From assembly GCF_019890675.1 (NCBI RefSeq), contig NZ_JAIOAA010000012.1, forward strand, positions 62,001 through 126,000: 64,000 nt of DNA, read 5' to 3'. The notes below the pieces were generated by a model. That model did not search any database and was not told the DNA's origin. It saw only the letters and a program-made list of their open reading frames with translations. The position numbers and the translations under genes were made by a program. Below, one piece after another: positions 14,707 through 22,681 of the stretch (the first letter of the stretch is position 1; every line of letters starts with the position of its first letter). The DNA comes from Micromonospora sp. PLK6-60 (lineage in GTDB: Bacteria; Actinomycetota; Actinomycetes; Mycobacteriales; Micromonosporaceae).

Positions 14707-16128
14707 TCAGCCGGAGGCGCCGCCGGTGAAGTGCCAGGACGCCAGGCGCACCGCCGGCGCCGCCCACCAGAGGCCGTCGGTCCGGTCCGGCTGGCGGACC
14801 GCCGCACTGCCCAGGCCGAGCACCGCACCCGGCCCCATCGCCCGCGGGTACGCCTCGGTGAACCGCAGGTCGCGCACCGCCCGGACGGGCACCCCGTCCT
14901 CGACCAGCCACACCCCGTTGCGGGTCAGCCCGGTCACCACCAGGCTCTTCGGATCGAGCACCCGGGTGTACCAGAGGTCGCTGACCAGCAGCCCGCGTGC
15001 CATCCCCGCCACCAGCGCGGCGGTGTCCGGGTCGGCCACCGCCCCCGTCACCGACCCGCCCGCCGGGACGCCGGCGCGACTGGCCGCCGGGTGACCCGAG
15101 CCGGTCGTCGGGTCGGCGGGGGCGGGCAGCAGGCGGAGGTTGTGCGGGAGCGGGCCGAAGGTGCCCGAGCCGGCCATCGCGTGCCCGGTCGACGCCCCGC
15201 CGGCCGCGCTGCGCCGGTCGTGCACCACCGCCCGGGTCACCCCGCCGTCCACCAGGGTCACCGCCCGGCGCGGCGTGCCCTCCAGGTCGAACTGGAGGTG
15301 GGAGCCGTGCAGCGGATCGTCCACCAGGGTCACCGCCGGGTCGAACTGGGCCACGCCCGGCTCGGCGAAGGACTGCCGCTCGGCGTACCGCTTGCCGTTG
15401 AAGCCGTACCAGGCGAGCTTCTGCAACAGGTCGCTCACGGCGGCCGGCTCGAAGACCACCTCGTACCGGCCCGGGGGCAGCTCGACCGGCTCGGCGGCGG
15501 CGCGGGCCTTGGCGGCGGCCCGGGCGCCCAGCACCGCGCCGTCCAGCTCGGCGAGGTGGTCGGCGTGCTGCCGGGCCACCCCGTCGGCGGTGCCGGTCCG
15601 GGCGATCCCGTCCATCGCCGCCTCCGCCGAGCGGCCGGTCGCCGAGTGGCCCGCCGAGTTGGCGAACGCCTCGTGCCGGGACGATGTACGGCAGTAGCCG
15701 GCCGCCTCCAGGCCACCCACCGCAGCCACGAACGCGCGGACCCGCTCCGCCCGGTCCTCGGGCCGGGCCTGCGCGGTGGCGTCGTCGGTGGGCGGGGCGG
15801 GCGGGACGGCGGTGGGCGGGGTCAGCCCCGGCCAGGCCGGGTCGGCCGGGGCGAGCCGGGCCGCCGCCACCGTCCGCTCGACCAGCGCGGTCAGCCCGTC
15901 GGCGTCGACCAGGCTGCCGCTGCCGCCCGCCGTCCGGCCGCCGAGGTGCAGCCGCAGCCGCACCGCCACCCCCACCTCGTCGACGTTCTGGTGGATGAAG
16001 GAGTTGGCGAACCGGGTCAGCGCCAGCTGGTGCCGGGCGACGGTGACCTCGGCCTGGGCGTCCGGTCCGGCCAGGCGGCGGACCAGCTCCACCACCCGGG
16101 CGGCGACGTCCAGCTCGCTGCCGGTCAT
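14707..16128 (-). CDS. TldD/PmbA-family metalloprotease subunit (TldE/PmbA type)
   Basis: 473 residues, partner of the TldD-type gene upstream. It has the family fold but no HExxxH motif, as expected for the TldE/PmbA half, which helps to form the heterodimeric peptidase. Recognisable stretches are FANSFIHQNVDEVGVAVRLR near the N-terminus and LVVTGLTRNGVWLVEDG near the C-terminus. TldD/E proteases degrade unfolded peptides or mature modified peptides; no precursor peptide gene is adjacent. ATG 16128 overlaps the TldD stop by four bases. Confidence 0.88.
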   Translation of the reverse strand: MTGSELDVAARVVELVRRLAGPDAQAEVTVARHQLALTRFANSFIHQNVDEVGVAVRLRLHLGGRTAGGSGSLVDADGLTALVERTVAAARLAPADPAWPGLTPPTAVPPAPPTDDATAQARPEDRAERVRAFVAAVGGLEAAGYCRTSSRHEAFANSAGHSATGRSAEAAMDGIARTGTADGVARQHADHLAELDGAVLGARAAAKARAAAEPVELPPGRYEVVFEPAAVSDLLQKLAWYGFNGKRYAERQSFAEPGVAQFDPAVTLVDDPLHGSHLQFDLEGTPRRAVTLVDGGVTRAVVHDRRSAAGGASTGHAMAGSGTFGPLPHNLRLLPAPADPTTGSGHPAASRAGVPAGGSVTGAVADPDTAALVAGMARGLLVSDLWYTRVLDPKSLVVTGLTRNGVWLVEDGVPVRAVRDLRFTEAYPRAMGPGAVLGLGSAAVRQPDRTDGLWWAAPAVRLASWHFTGGASG

Positions 16129-17561
16129 GCGCGTACCCCCACTCGGACGTTGCGGAAGCGGGCCGGGGCGGCCGGATGGCCGGTGTGCCCGACCTGGCCG
16201 GGCTGGCCCTTGCCGCAGTTCGGCGTGCCCCAGGAGACGGTCTCGGCGGAGAGCATGTCCATCGAGCGCCAGAACAGCGGGCCGATGCCGGTGTAGGTGG
16301 GGTTGCGCAGCATCCGACCCCGCCGGCCCTTCTTGACCTCCCAGCCGACCTCGCAGCCGAACTGGAAGTTGAGCCGCTTGTCGTCGATCGACCAGGACCG
16401 GTTGATGTCCATCAGCACCCCGTCGTCGGTGGCGTCGATGATCTCGTCGAGGGTGTGCGGGCCCGGCTCCAGGCCGACGTTCGTCATCCGGACCATCGGC
16501 AGCCGGGACCAGCCGTCCGCCCGTACGCTGCCGCCGTAGTCCAGGCCGGCGACGGCGGCCGAGTCCCGGCCGGCGAGCACGCCCACCCAGCGTCCCTCCC
16601 GGACGGCGTCCCGGCGCACCGCCGGGGAGCCCTCGTCGTCGAAGCCGAAGCTGCCCAGCGCGCCGGGGATGGTCGGGTCGATGGTGACGTTCATCAGCTC
16701 GGAGCCGTAGCGCAGCGAGCCGAGCCGGGCCAGGTCCAGCCAGGAGGTGCCGGCGAAGGCGGCCTCCCAGCCGAGGATCCGGTCCAGCTCGATGGCGTGC
16801 CCGACCGACTCGTGGATCTGGAGGGCGAGCTGCTCGCCGCCGAGGATCAGGTCGGTCTCGCCGGCCGGGCACTGCGGCGCGGTGAGCAGCGCCCGGGACT
16901 CCTCGGCGATCTGTGCCGCGTGCGCGGCGAGGTCGAGGGAGGTGACCAGCTCCCAGCCGGTGGTGCCGTACTGGCCGCGGTAGCTCGGGTAGGACCGGCG
17001 CTGGGTCTCGCCGTCGCCGATCGAGGTGGCCGAGATGCCGCCGCCGCACTCCCGGATCCGCTGGTCGATCCGGTGCCCCTCGCTGGAGACGAACCACTTG
17101 GCGGTGTCCCAGATCTGGTAGAGCCCCTCGGCCAGGTCGGCCCCGTGCTCGCGGATCGTCGCGGTGGCCCGGACCAGCAGGTCGCCCTTGTCGGACAGGG
17201 CCACCCCGAGCGGGTCGACCACGCAGGTCGAGGCCCAGCTCGCGGTGGTCGGCGCGCTCGGCACCAGGTCGATCGGCGGGCCGGCGACCCGGGCGCTCGC
17301 GGTGGCGATCGCCGCGGCCCGCCGGCCGGCCGCGCGTGCCGCCGCGTCCGACAGGTCGGGTACGGCGTGGAAGCCCCAGCTCGACCCGACCAGCGCGCGC
17401 ACCCCCAACCCGAGGCTCTCGTCCTGGGTCAGTTCCTCGATCGTTCCGTCGCGCGCCGACATCGACTCGTAGCGGCGGTGCATCACCCGGGCGTCCGCGT
17501 ACCGGGCGCCGGCGTCCAGGGCGGCCTGCACGGCGGCGGTCGCCACGTCGAACTCGGTCAT
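16125..17561 (-). CDS. tldD: TldD-type metalloprotease
   Basis: 478 residues. Carries the zinc motif HESVGH (in LALQIHESVGHAIELD), the catalytic signature of TldD. Other family landmarks are TIEELTQDESLGLGVRAL near the N-terminus, GILATSIGD-like GGGISATSIGDGETQRRSYP, and the C-terminal TPNCGKGQPGQ with the Cys ligand. It would cleave within the narrow tunnel of a TldD/TldE dimer. It is translationally coupled to the TldE-type gene. The ATG has TAGGGT six bases upstream and no ribosome site, indicating a leaderless start of the operon. Confidence 0.9.
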   Translation of the reverse strand: MTEFDVATAAVQAALDAGARYADARVMHRRYESMSARDGTIEELTQDESLGLGVRALVGSSWGFHAVPDLSDAAARAAGRRAAAIATASARVAGPPIDLVPSAPTTASWASTCVVDPLGVALSDKGDLLVRATATIREHGADLAEGLYQIWDTAKWFVSSEGHRIDQRIRECGGGISATSIGDGETQRRSYPSYRGQYGTTGWELVTSLDLAAHAAQIAEESRALLTAPQCPAGETDLILGGEQLALQIHESVGHAIELDRILGWEAAFAGTSWLDLARLGSLRYGSELMNVTIDPTIPGALGSFGFDDEGSPAVRRDAVREGRWVGVLAGRDSAAVAGLDYGGSVRADGWSRLPMVRMTNVGLEPGPHTLDEIIDATDDGVLMDINRSWSIDDKRLNFQFGCEVGWEVKKGRRGRMLRNPTYTGIGPLFWRSMDMLSAETVSWGTPNCGKGQPGQVGHTGHPAAPARFRNVRVGVRA

Positions 17562-17567
17562 GGCCCG

Positions 17568-17573
17568 ACCCTA
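17568..17573 (-). promoter_or_regulatory. -10 box of a leaderless promoter (tldD operon)
   Basis: TAGGGT on the minus strand, six bases before the ATG at 17561; no Shine-Dalgarno. Confidence 0.5.
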
Positions 17574-17592
17574 GGCGAGCCGCCGACATCTG

Positions 17593-18141
17593 TCAGGGGA
17601 CGAGATCCTCCGGGCGGATCAGGGCCCGCACGGGTTCGGTCAGCGCGAGAGTCTCGCCCCGCTTGACGGCGGACACCTCGGCGTAGTGCCGCCCACTGCG
17701 ACGGAACAGGCTCATGACGCCGGTCCGCTGCTCGACCAGCAGATACCACTCGATGCCGGCGGCGGCGTAGTAGTGCATCTTGAGCACCTTGTCGGTGGCG
17801 GCGTTGCTCGGCGAGATGATCTCGCAGACCAGCCGCACCTGATCCGCCTCGATCATCGGCTCGTCGAGGTTGATCGGATCGGTGAGGACGAGGTCGGGCA
17901 CGGGAACGCGGCCCGGCCGGAGCCGGACGTTCACGGCCTCGAACAGCTCCAATCCGGCGCTCTCGGCGGCGGATTCGAGGAGGTTGCCCAGCTTTCGAGA
18001 GATGCGCTGGTGCCGAGGGGTGGGACCTGGGGTCACGTGGATGCTCCAGTCGAAGAGTTCGACGCGATCCTGCGTCTCGCCGAGGGCGAGGTACTCCTCT
18101 TCCGTCCACGGTCCGTCGTGGTCGAACACCGCCGCGGTCAT
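17593..18141 (-). CDS. Uma2-family (PD-(D/E)XK-like) protein
   Basis: 182 residues. It matches the Uma2/DUF820 restriction-endonuclease-like fold abundant in cyanobacteria and actinobacteria: WTEEEYLALGETQDRVELFD, then VPVPDLVLTD (catalytic Asp strand), RLVCEIISPSNAATDK (E-x-S/P motif) and HYYAAAGIEWYLLVEQ. Function is not established, though many are thought to be nucleases of mobile origin. ATG 18141 is chosen for its GGAGG ribosome site; an in-frame GTG lies four codons upstream. Alone on its strand and divergent from the peptide transporter. Confidence 0.82.
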   Translation of the reverse strand: MTAAVFDHDGPWTEEEYLALGETQDRVELFDWSIHVTPGPTPRHQRISRKLGNLLESAAESAGLELFEAVNVRLRPGRVPVPDLVLTDPINLDEPMIEADQVRLVCEIISPSNAATDKVLKMHYYAAAGIEWYLLVEQRTGVMSLFRRSGRHYAEVSAVKRGETLALTEPVRALIRPEDLVP

Positions 18142-18323
18142 GGTCACCTCCACCTCGTGCCGACGGGCATCCTCACGTGGCTGACTCCATCATCGTCGCA
18201 CCTGTGGTGCGGCCGGACGCGCGACCGGGCCATCGGGGGCTGCGGGTGGCGTTGTGGAGTCGTTACGCTCGGCCGTGCTGACACCGCCGGGCATGTAGCT
18301 TATTTTCACCTTCGGATCACTGC

Positions 18324-18331
18324 TGTAGGTT
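18324..18331 (+). promoter_or_regulatory. Possible extended -10 of the peptide-transporter operon
   Basis: TGTAGGTT upstream of the first ATPase gene is part of a 15-base block (TGTAGGTTCTCTACA) that recurs with three changes at 22610-22624, ahead of the substrate-binding gene. This suggests a common promoter or operator. Confidence 0.4.
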
Positions 18332-18355
18332 CTCTACAACCCGAGGGAGGCGGTC

Positions 18356-19453
18356 GTGGACGGTCCGGAAGCTGCGCGGTCGGACGACCGCCCCGACCTG
18401 CCGGCGCAGCGCGCCGCGGCGGACCCGTACCTGCGGGTGGACGACCTGCGGGTCCGGTTCGACACCCCGGACGGGGTGGTGCGGGCGGTCGACGGCGTGT
18501 CGTTCGCCGTGGCCCGCGGGCGCACCCTGGGCATCGTGGGGGAGTCGGGCTCCGGCAAGAGCGTCACCTCGCTGGCCGTCCTGGGCCTGCACGACGCCCG
18601 GCGCGCCACCATCACCGGTGAGATCTCCGTCGGCGGCCGCCAGCTGGTCGGCCTGCCGGACGAGGAGGTACGCCGGCTGCGCGGCCGGGACATGGCGATG
18701 ATCTTCCAGGACCCGCTGTCGGCGTTGCACCCGTACTACACGGTCGGGCGGCAGATCGCCGAGGCGTACCGGGTGCACCACCCGCGCGCCGGGAAGCGGG
18801 AGGCCCGCAGCCGGGCGGTGGACATGCTCGGCCGGGTCGGCATCCCGCAGCCGGCCCGCCGGTTCGACCAGTACCCGCACGAGTTCTCCGGCGGCATGCG
18901 GCAGCGCGCGATGATCGCGATGGCCCTGGTCAACGACCCGGACCTGCTGATCGCCGACGAGCCGACCACCGCGCTGGACGTGACCGTGCAGGCGCAGATC
19001 CTGGACCTGCTGGCCGACCTCCAGGAAGAGTTCCACTCGGCGATCATCCTGATCACCCACGATCTGGGCGTGGTCGCCCAGGTCGCCGACGAGGTGCTGG
19101 TGATGTACGGCGGCCGGGCCGTCGAGCACGGCAGCGTCGAGCAGGTGCTGCGCTCGCCGCAGCACCCGTACACCTGGGGGTTGTTGTCGAGCGTGCCGTC
19201 GTTGCACGGCGACGCGGACACCGACCTGGTGCCCATCCCCGGCAGCCCGCCCTCGCTGATCAACCTGCCGGCGGGCTGCGCGTTCCACCCCCGCTGCCGG
19301 TACGCGGGCCGCAACGGCGACCGGTCCCGCACCGAGGTGCCGGTGCTCGCGCCCGCCGGGCGGCCCGGGCACCTGGTCGCCTGCCACCTGAGCGCCGAGG
19401 ACCGCGACCGGCTGTACCGGGAGGATGTCGCCCAGGTGGGAGTCGCGCGATGA
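18356..19453 (+). CDS. Oligopeptide/dipeptide ABC transporter ATPase (OppD/DppD type)
   Basis: 365 residues, first gene of a five-gene importer. Walker A is GESGSGKS, the Q-loop is MIFQDPLSALHP, the signature is EFSGGMRQR, Walker B is LLIADEP, and the switch His is in LITHDLG. The C-terminal peptide-transporter extension (CAFHPRCRYA ... HLVACH) is present. The GTG start has GGGAGG upstream. The stop overlaps the second ATPase by four bases. Together with the second ATPase it drives the two permeases. Substrate is probably peptides, but nickel or other family-5 ligands cannot be excluded. Confidence 0.92.
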   Translation: MDGPEAARSDDRPDLPAQRAAADPYLRVDDLRVRFDTPDGVVRAVDGVSFAVARGRTLGIVGESGSGKSVTSLAVLGLHDARRATITGEISVGGRQLVGLPDEEVRRLRGRDMAMIFQDPLSALHPYYTVGRQIAEAYRVHHPRAGKREARSRAVDMLGRVGIPQPARRFDQYPHEFSGGMRQRAMIAMALVNDPDLLIADEPTTALDVTVQAQILDLLADLQEEFHSAIILITHDLGVVAQVADEVLVMYGGRAVEHGSVEQVLRSPQHPYTWGLLSSVPSLHGDADTDLVPIPGSPPSLINLPAGCAFHPRCRYAGRNGDRSRTEVPVLAPAGRPGHLVACHLSAEDRDRLYREDVAQVGVAR

Positions 19454-20487
19454 CGGCCGACAGTGCACCGCTGCTGCGGGTGCGGGGGTTGACCAAGCAC
19501 TTCCCGGTGCGGGACGGGTTCCGCACCCGGGGCCTGGTCCGCGCGGTCGACGGGCTGGACTTCGACGTCCGGCCGGGGGAGACGCTGGGCCTGGTCGGCG
19601 AGTCCGGCTGCGGCAAGACCACCACCGGGCGGATGCTGGTGCGGCTGCTGGAGCCGACGGCGGGGACGATCGAGTTCGCCGGGCAGGACATCACCCACGC
19701 CGGGCGGCGACAGCTGCGCCCGTTGCGGCAGGACCTCCAGATCATCTTCCAGGACCCGTACGCGTCGCTGAACCCCCGGCACACCGTCGGCCGGATCGTG
19801 GCGATGCCGTTGCAGGTAAACGGGATCGACCCGCCGGGCGGCATCCGCAAGCGGGTGCAGGAGCTGCTGGAACTGGTCGGGTTGAACCCGGAGCACTACA
19901 ACCGCTATCCGCACGAGTTCTCCGGCGGGCAGCGGCAACGCATCGGCATCGCCCGCGCGCTGGCGCTGCGGCCGAAGCTGATCGTCGCCGACGAGCCGGT
20001 CTCCGCGCTGGACGTGTCGATCCAGGCGCAGGTGGTCAACCTGCTGCGTGACCTGCAACGCGAGCTGGACCTGGCGTTCGTCTTCATCGCCCACGACCTC
20101 GCCGTGGTCCGGCACTTCTGCCAGCGGGTGGCGGTGATGTACCTGGGGCGGATCGTGGAGATCGGCGACCGGGCCGACATCTACGAGCGGCCGCAGCACC
20201 CGTACACCCGGGCGTTGCTGTCGGCGGTGCCGGACGTGACGGCGCTCGGCCCGGCGGGGCGGATCCGGCTCACCGGTGACGTGCCGACCCCGCTGAACCC
20301 GCCGTCGGGCTGCCGGTTCCGCACCCGCTGCTGGAAGGCGACCGAACGCTGCGCCGCCGAGGAGCCGGCGCTGGTGCCCCGCGACGGCGGACGGCAGGCC
20401 ACCGCCTGCCACTACCCGGAGGGCGGGCCGGTGGCGGCGCCGCCGGTGCCGGTGGGCGGCGGGAGCGACGAGGAGGTGGCGGAGTGA
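19450..20487 (+). CDS. Oligopeptide/dipeptide ABC transporter ATPase (OppF/DppF type)
   Basis: 345 residues. Walker A is GESGCGKT, Q-loop IIFQDPYASLNPRH, signature FSGGQRQRIGIARAL, Walker B IVADEPVSALDVS, switch His in FIAHDLAVVRH. The segment LNPPSGCRFRTRCWKATERC is the C-terminal peptide-transporter domain with Cys spacing. It is the partner of the upstream ATPase; the genes overlap (ATGA), and its own stop overlaps the first permease (GTGA). The final ~25 residues are low-complexity Gly/Pro. Confidence 0.92.
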   Translation: MTADSAPLLRVRGLTKHFPVRDGFRTRGLVRAVDGLDFDVRPGETLGLVGESGCGKTTTGRMLVRLLEPTAGTIEFAGQDITHAGRRQLRPLRQDLQIIFQDPYASLNPRHTVGRIVAMPLQVNGIDPPGGIRKRVQELLELVGLNPEHYNRYPHEFSGGQRQRIGIARALALRPKLIVADEPVSALDVSIQAQVVNLLRDLQRELDLAFVFIAHDLAVVRHFCQRVAVMYLGRIVEIGDRADIYERPQHPYTRALLSAVPDVTALGPAGRIRLTGDVPTPLNPPSGCRFRTRCWKATERCAAEEPALVPRDGGRQATACHYPEGGPVAAPPVPVGGGSDEEVAE

Positions 20488-21491
20488 GCCTGTCCCCGGT
20501 GGAGGGTGTGGCGCTGGCCGAGATCGAGTCGTCCGGTGACGGCGACGCGCCCCGGGAAAAGGGCTTCGTCGGGCGCTCGCCCGGCCAGCTCGCCTGGGCC
20601 CGACTCAAGCGGGACCGGACCGCCCTGGTCAGCGGCGCCATGCTGGTCTTCTTCGTGCTGGTCGCGCTGGCCGTCCCGCTGATCGAGGCGGTCTACGGGG
20701 TGGGGCCGAAGGAGCAGTTCCAGCACCGCCTGGACGGCTTCGGCATGCCGCTGGGCTACGCCGGCGGGGTGACCGGCGAACACTGGTTCGGGGTGGAGCC
20801 GGGGCTGGGCCGGGACATCTTCATCCGGATGGTGCACGGCCTGCGTACCTCGCTGTTCATCGCGTTCGCCGCCGCGGTGCTCACCGCCGGCATCGGCGTC
20901 ACGCTGGGCACCCTCGCCGGGTACCTGGGCGGCTGGCTGGACACGGTGATCAACTGGATCACCGACCTGACCCTGGCCATGCCCTTCCTGATCATCGCGC
21001 TGGCCCTGATGCCGACCGTCGCGCTGCGCTTCTACGGCCAGCGGGAGGCGGTGCCGGCATACTTCCAGATCAGCGTGCTCATCGCGATCTTCGCGTTGTT
21101 CGGCTGGACCAGCACCGCCCGGCTGGTCCGGGGCCAGGTCATCGCGCTGCGCGAGCGGGAGTTCGTGGAGGCCGCCCGGGCCAGCGGCGCCGGCCTGGGG
21201 CACATGCTGTTCCGGCAGCTGCTGCCCAACGTGTGGGCGCCGATCCTGGTCTCCTTCTCGCTGGCCGTGCCGCAATACATCACCAGCGAGGCGGCGCTGT
21301 CGTTCATCGGGGTCGGGCTCACCGACGAGACGCCGAGCTTCGGCCGGATGATCTACAACAGCCTGGACTACCTGCAGACCGACCCGGCGTACGTCTTCTT
21401 CCCCGGCATCACGATCTTCGCGCTGGTGTTCGCCTTCAACCTCTTCGGCGACGCGCTGCGCGACGCGCTCGACCCGAAGTCCTCCCGGTAA
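20484..21491 (+). CDS. Oligopeptide/dipeptide ABC permease (OppC/DppC type)
   Basis: 335 residues with a cytosolic N-terminus and about six membrane spans. The EAA loop carrying the ATPase contact reads REFVEAARASGAGLGHMLFRQLLPN, typical of DppC. A periplasmic segment (FGVEPGLGRDIFIRMVHGLR) precedes the core, as in the family. It starts at GTG overlapping the ATPase stop. Eleven bases separate it from the second permease. Together they form the membrane pore. Confidence 0.92.
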   Translation: MSLSPVEGVALAEIESSGDGDAPREKGFVGRSPGQLAWARLKRDRTALVSGAMLVFFVLVALAVPLIEAVYGVGPKEQFQHRLDGFGMPLGYAGGVTGEHWFGVEPGLGRDIFIRMVHGLRTSLFIAFAAAVLTAGIGVTLGTLAGYLGGWLDTVINWITDLTLAMPFLIIALALMPTVALRFYGQREAVPAYFQISVLIAIFALFGWTSTARLVRGQVIALREREFVEAARASGAGLGHMLFRQLLPNVWAPILVSFSLAVPQYITSEAALSFIGVGLTDETPSFGRMIYNSLDYLQTDPAYVFFPGITIFALVFAFNLFGDALRDALDPKSSR

Positions 21492-21502
21492 GGGGGTTTG
21501 CT

Positions 21503-22489
21503 GTGGCGCGATTCCTGGTCCGGCGGCTGCTCTCGGCCGCGCTCACCCTGTTCGCGGTGAGCGTGCTCAGCTTCCTGATGTTCTTCGCCCTGCCGCGCGA
21601 CCCGGTCAGCGGCATGTGCCCCAAGAACTGCAACCCGGAGCGGCTGGAGCGGGTCCGCCAGGAGCTGGGCCTGCGCGACCCGCTGGTCAGCCAGTACGCC
21701 GGCTACATGAAGGGCATCGTGACCGGGCGGGACCTGGGCAGCGCCCAGGGCGGCCGGTGCGACGCGCCCTGCCTCGGCTGGTCGTACGTCTCCAACGAGG
21801 CGGTCTCGGACACCATCGCCCGGGTGCTGCCGGTGACGTTGAGCATCGTCATCCCGGCGGCGATCCTCTGGCTGCTGCTCGGGGTCGGCCTGGGCATGGT
21901 CTCGGCGCTGCGCCGGGGCACCTGGCTGGACCGGGCGGCGATCGGCTTCTCGCTGACCGGCGCCTCCCTGCAGCTCTACTTCGTCGGCGCGGTGCTGCTT
22001 ATCGTCTTCGTCTACAACCTGCGGTTGCTGCCGGTGCCGAACTACACGTCGTTCTTCGACGACCCGCTGCGCTGGGCCAGCGGGCTGGTGCTGGCCTGGG
22101 TGGCGCTGGCCTTCCTCTTCTCCGCCATCTACGCCCGGCTGTCCCGGGCGCAGATGCTGGAGACGCTGTCGGAGGACTTCGTGCGTACCGCGCGGGCGAA
22201 GGGCCTGGCGAAACCCAAGGTGTACGGGCGGCACGCGTTGCGCGCGGCGATCACTCCGGTGGTGACCATCGCCGGGCTGGACGTGGGCGGGGCGCTGGGC
22301 GGGACGGTGATCACCGAGACCACCTTCGGCCTGAATGGGATGGGGCGTACCGCGGTGGACGCGGTCCGCTCCGGTGACCTGCCGACCATCATGGCGACCG
22401 TGCTGATCGCGGCGGTCTTCGTGGTGCTGGCGAACGTGGTGGTGGACCTGCTCTACGCCGCGATCGACCCCCGAGTGCGGCTCGGCTGA
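21503..22489 (+). CDS. Oligopeptide/dipeptide ABC permease (OppB/DppB type)
   Basis: 328 residues from GTG 21503. The first span is LLSAALTLFAVSVLSFLMFF, followed by the DppB periplasmic loop; the EAA motif is EDFVRTARAKGLAKPKVYGRHALRAA and the final strand is TTFGLNGMGRTAVDAV. Two Cys pairs occur in the periplasmic loop (MCPKNC, RCDAPC), which is unusual for DppB and could form disulfides. The permease order is C then B, and both ATPases come first, which is the reverse of the common A-B-C-D-F order. Confidence 0.92.
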   Translation: MARFLVRRLLSAALTLFAVSVLSFLMFFALPRDPVSGMCPKNCNPERLERVRQELGLRDPLVSQYAGYMKGIVTGRDLGSAQGGRCDAPCLGWSYVSNEAVSDTIARVLPVTLSIVIPAAILWLLLGVGLGMVSALRRGTWLDRAAIGFSLTGASLQLYFVGAVLLIVFVYNLRLLPVPNYTSFFDDPLRWASGLVLAWVALAFLFSAIYARLSRAQMLETLSEDFVRTARAKGLAKPKVYGRHALRAAITPVVTIAGLDVGGALGGTVITETTFGLNGMGRTAVDAVRSGDLPTIMATVLIAAVFVVLANVVVDLLYAAIDPRVRLG

Positions 22490-22490
22490 G

Positions 22491-22562
22491 GTGTAAGGAG
22501 GGGTGTAAGGAGGGGCCCCCTGTTAACGCATTCGGTAGAGCAGGGGCCCCTTATTAACACCT
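22491..22562. repeat. Palindromic repeat, GGGGCCCC/TTAACA family, copy 1
   Basis: The element begins with two direct copies of GTGTAAGGAGGG, then AGGGGCCCCCTGTTAAC, a 15-base centre and the inverted CAGGGGCCCCTTATTAACAC. Arms are imperfect (one extra C). It lies between the second permease and the substrate-binding gene, and could attenuate or process the transcript, explaining separate control of the abundant binding protein. Confidence 0.75.
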
Positions 22563-22609
22563 TCAGCCGGCCGACCGCGACGAAATTTATCGGCAACTGT
22601 TACCCAACT

Positions 22610-22617
22610 TGTAGGTT
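22610..22617 (+). promoter_or_regulatory. Possible extended -10 before the substrate-binding gene
   Basis: TGTAGGTT begins the second copy of the 15-base block shared with 18324. The surrounding DNA is unusually AT-rich for this window. It would give the binding-protein gene its own promoter. Confidence 0.4.
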
Positions 22618-22681
22618 TTCTTCTTTACGATCCTCGGGACGTCGGCGGTTCCGCCCGGCGTACGGGTGGAGGAGGTAGGAG

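Noticed and set aside
14707..17561. Peptide natural-product cluster built around TldD/TldE
   Set aside because: No small precursor peptide, cyclase or export gene is adjacent; the pair appears to be the housekeeping protease.
17593..18141. Mobile element signalled by the Uma2-type nuclease gene
   Set aside because: No transposase, terminal inverted repeats or target duplication nearby; base composition matches the surroundings.
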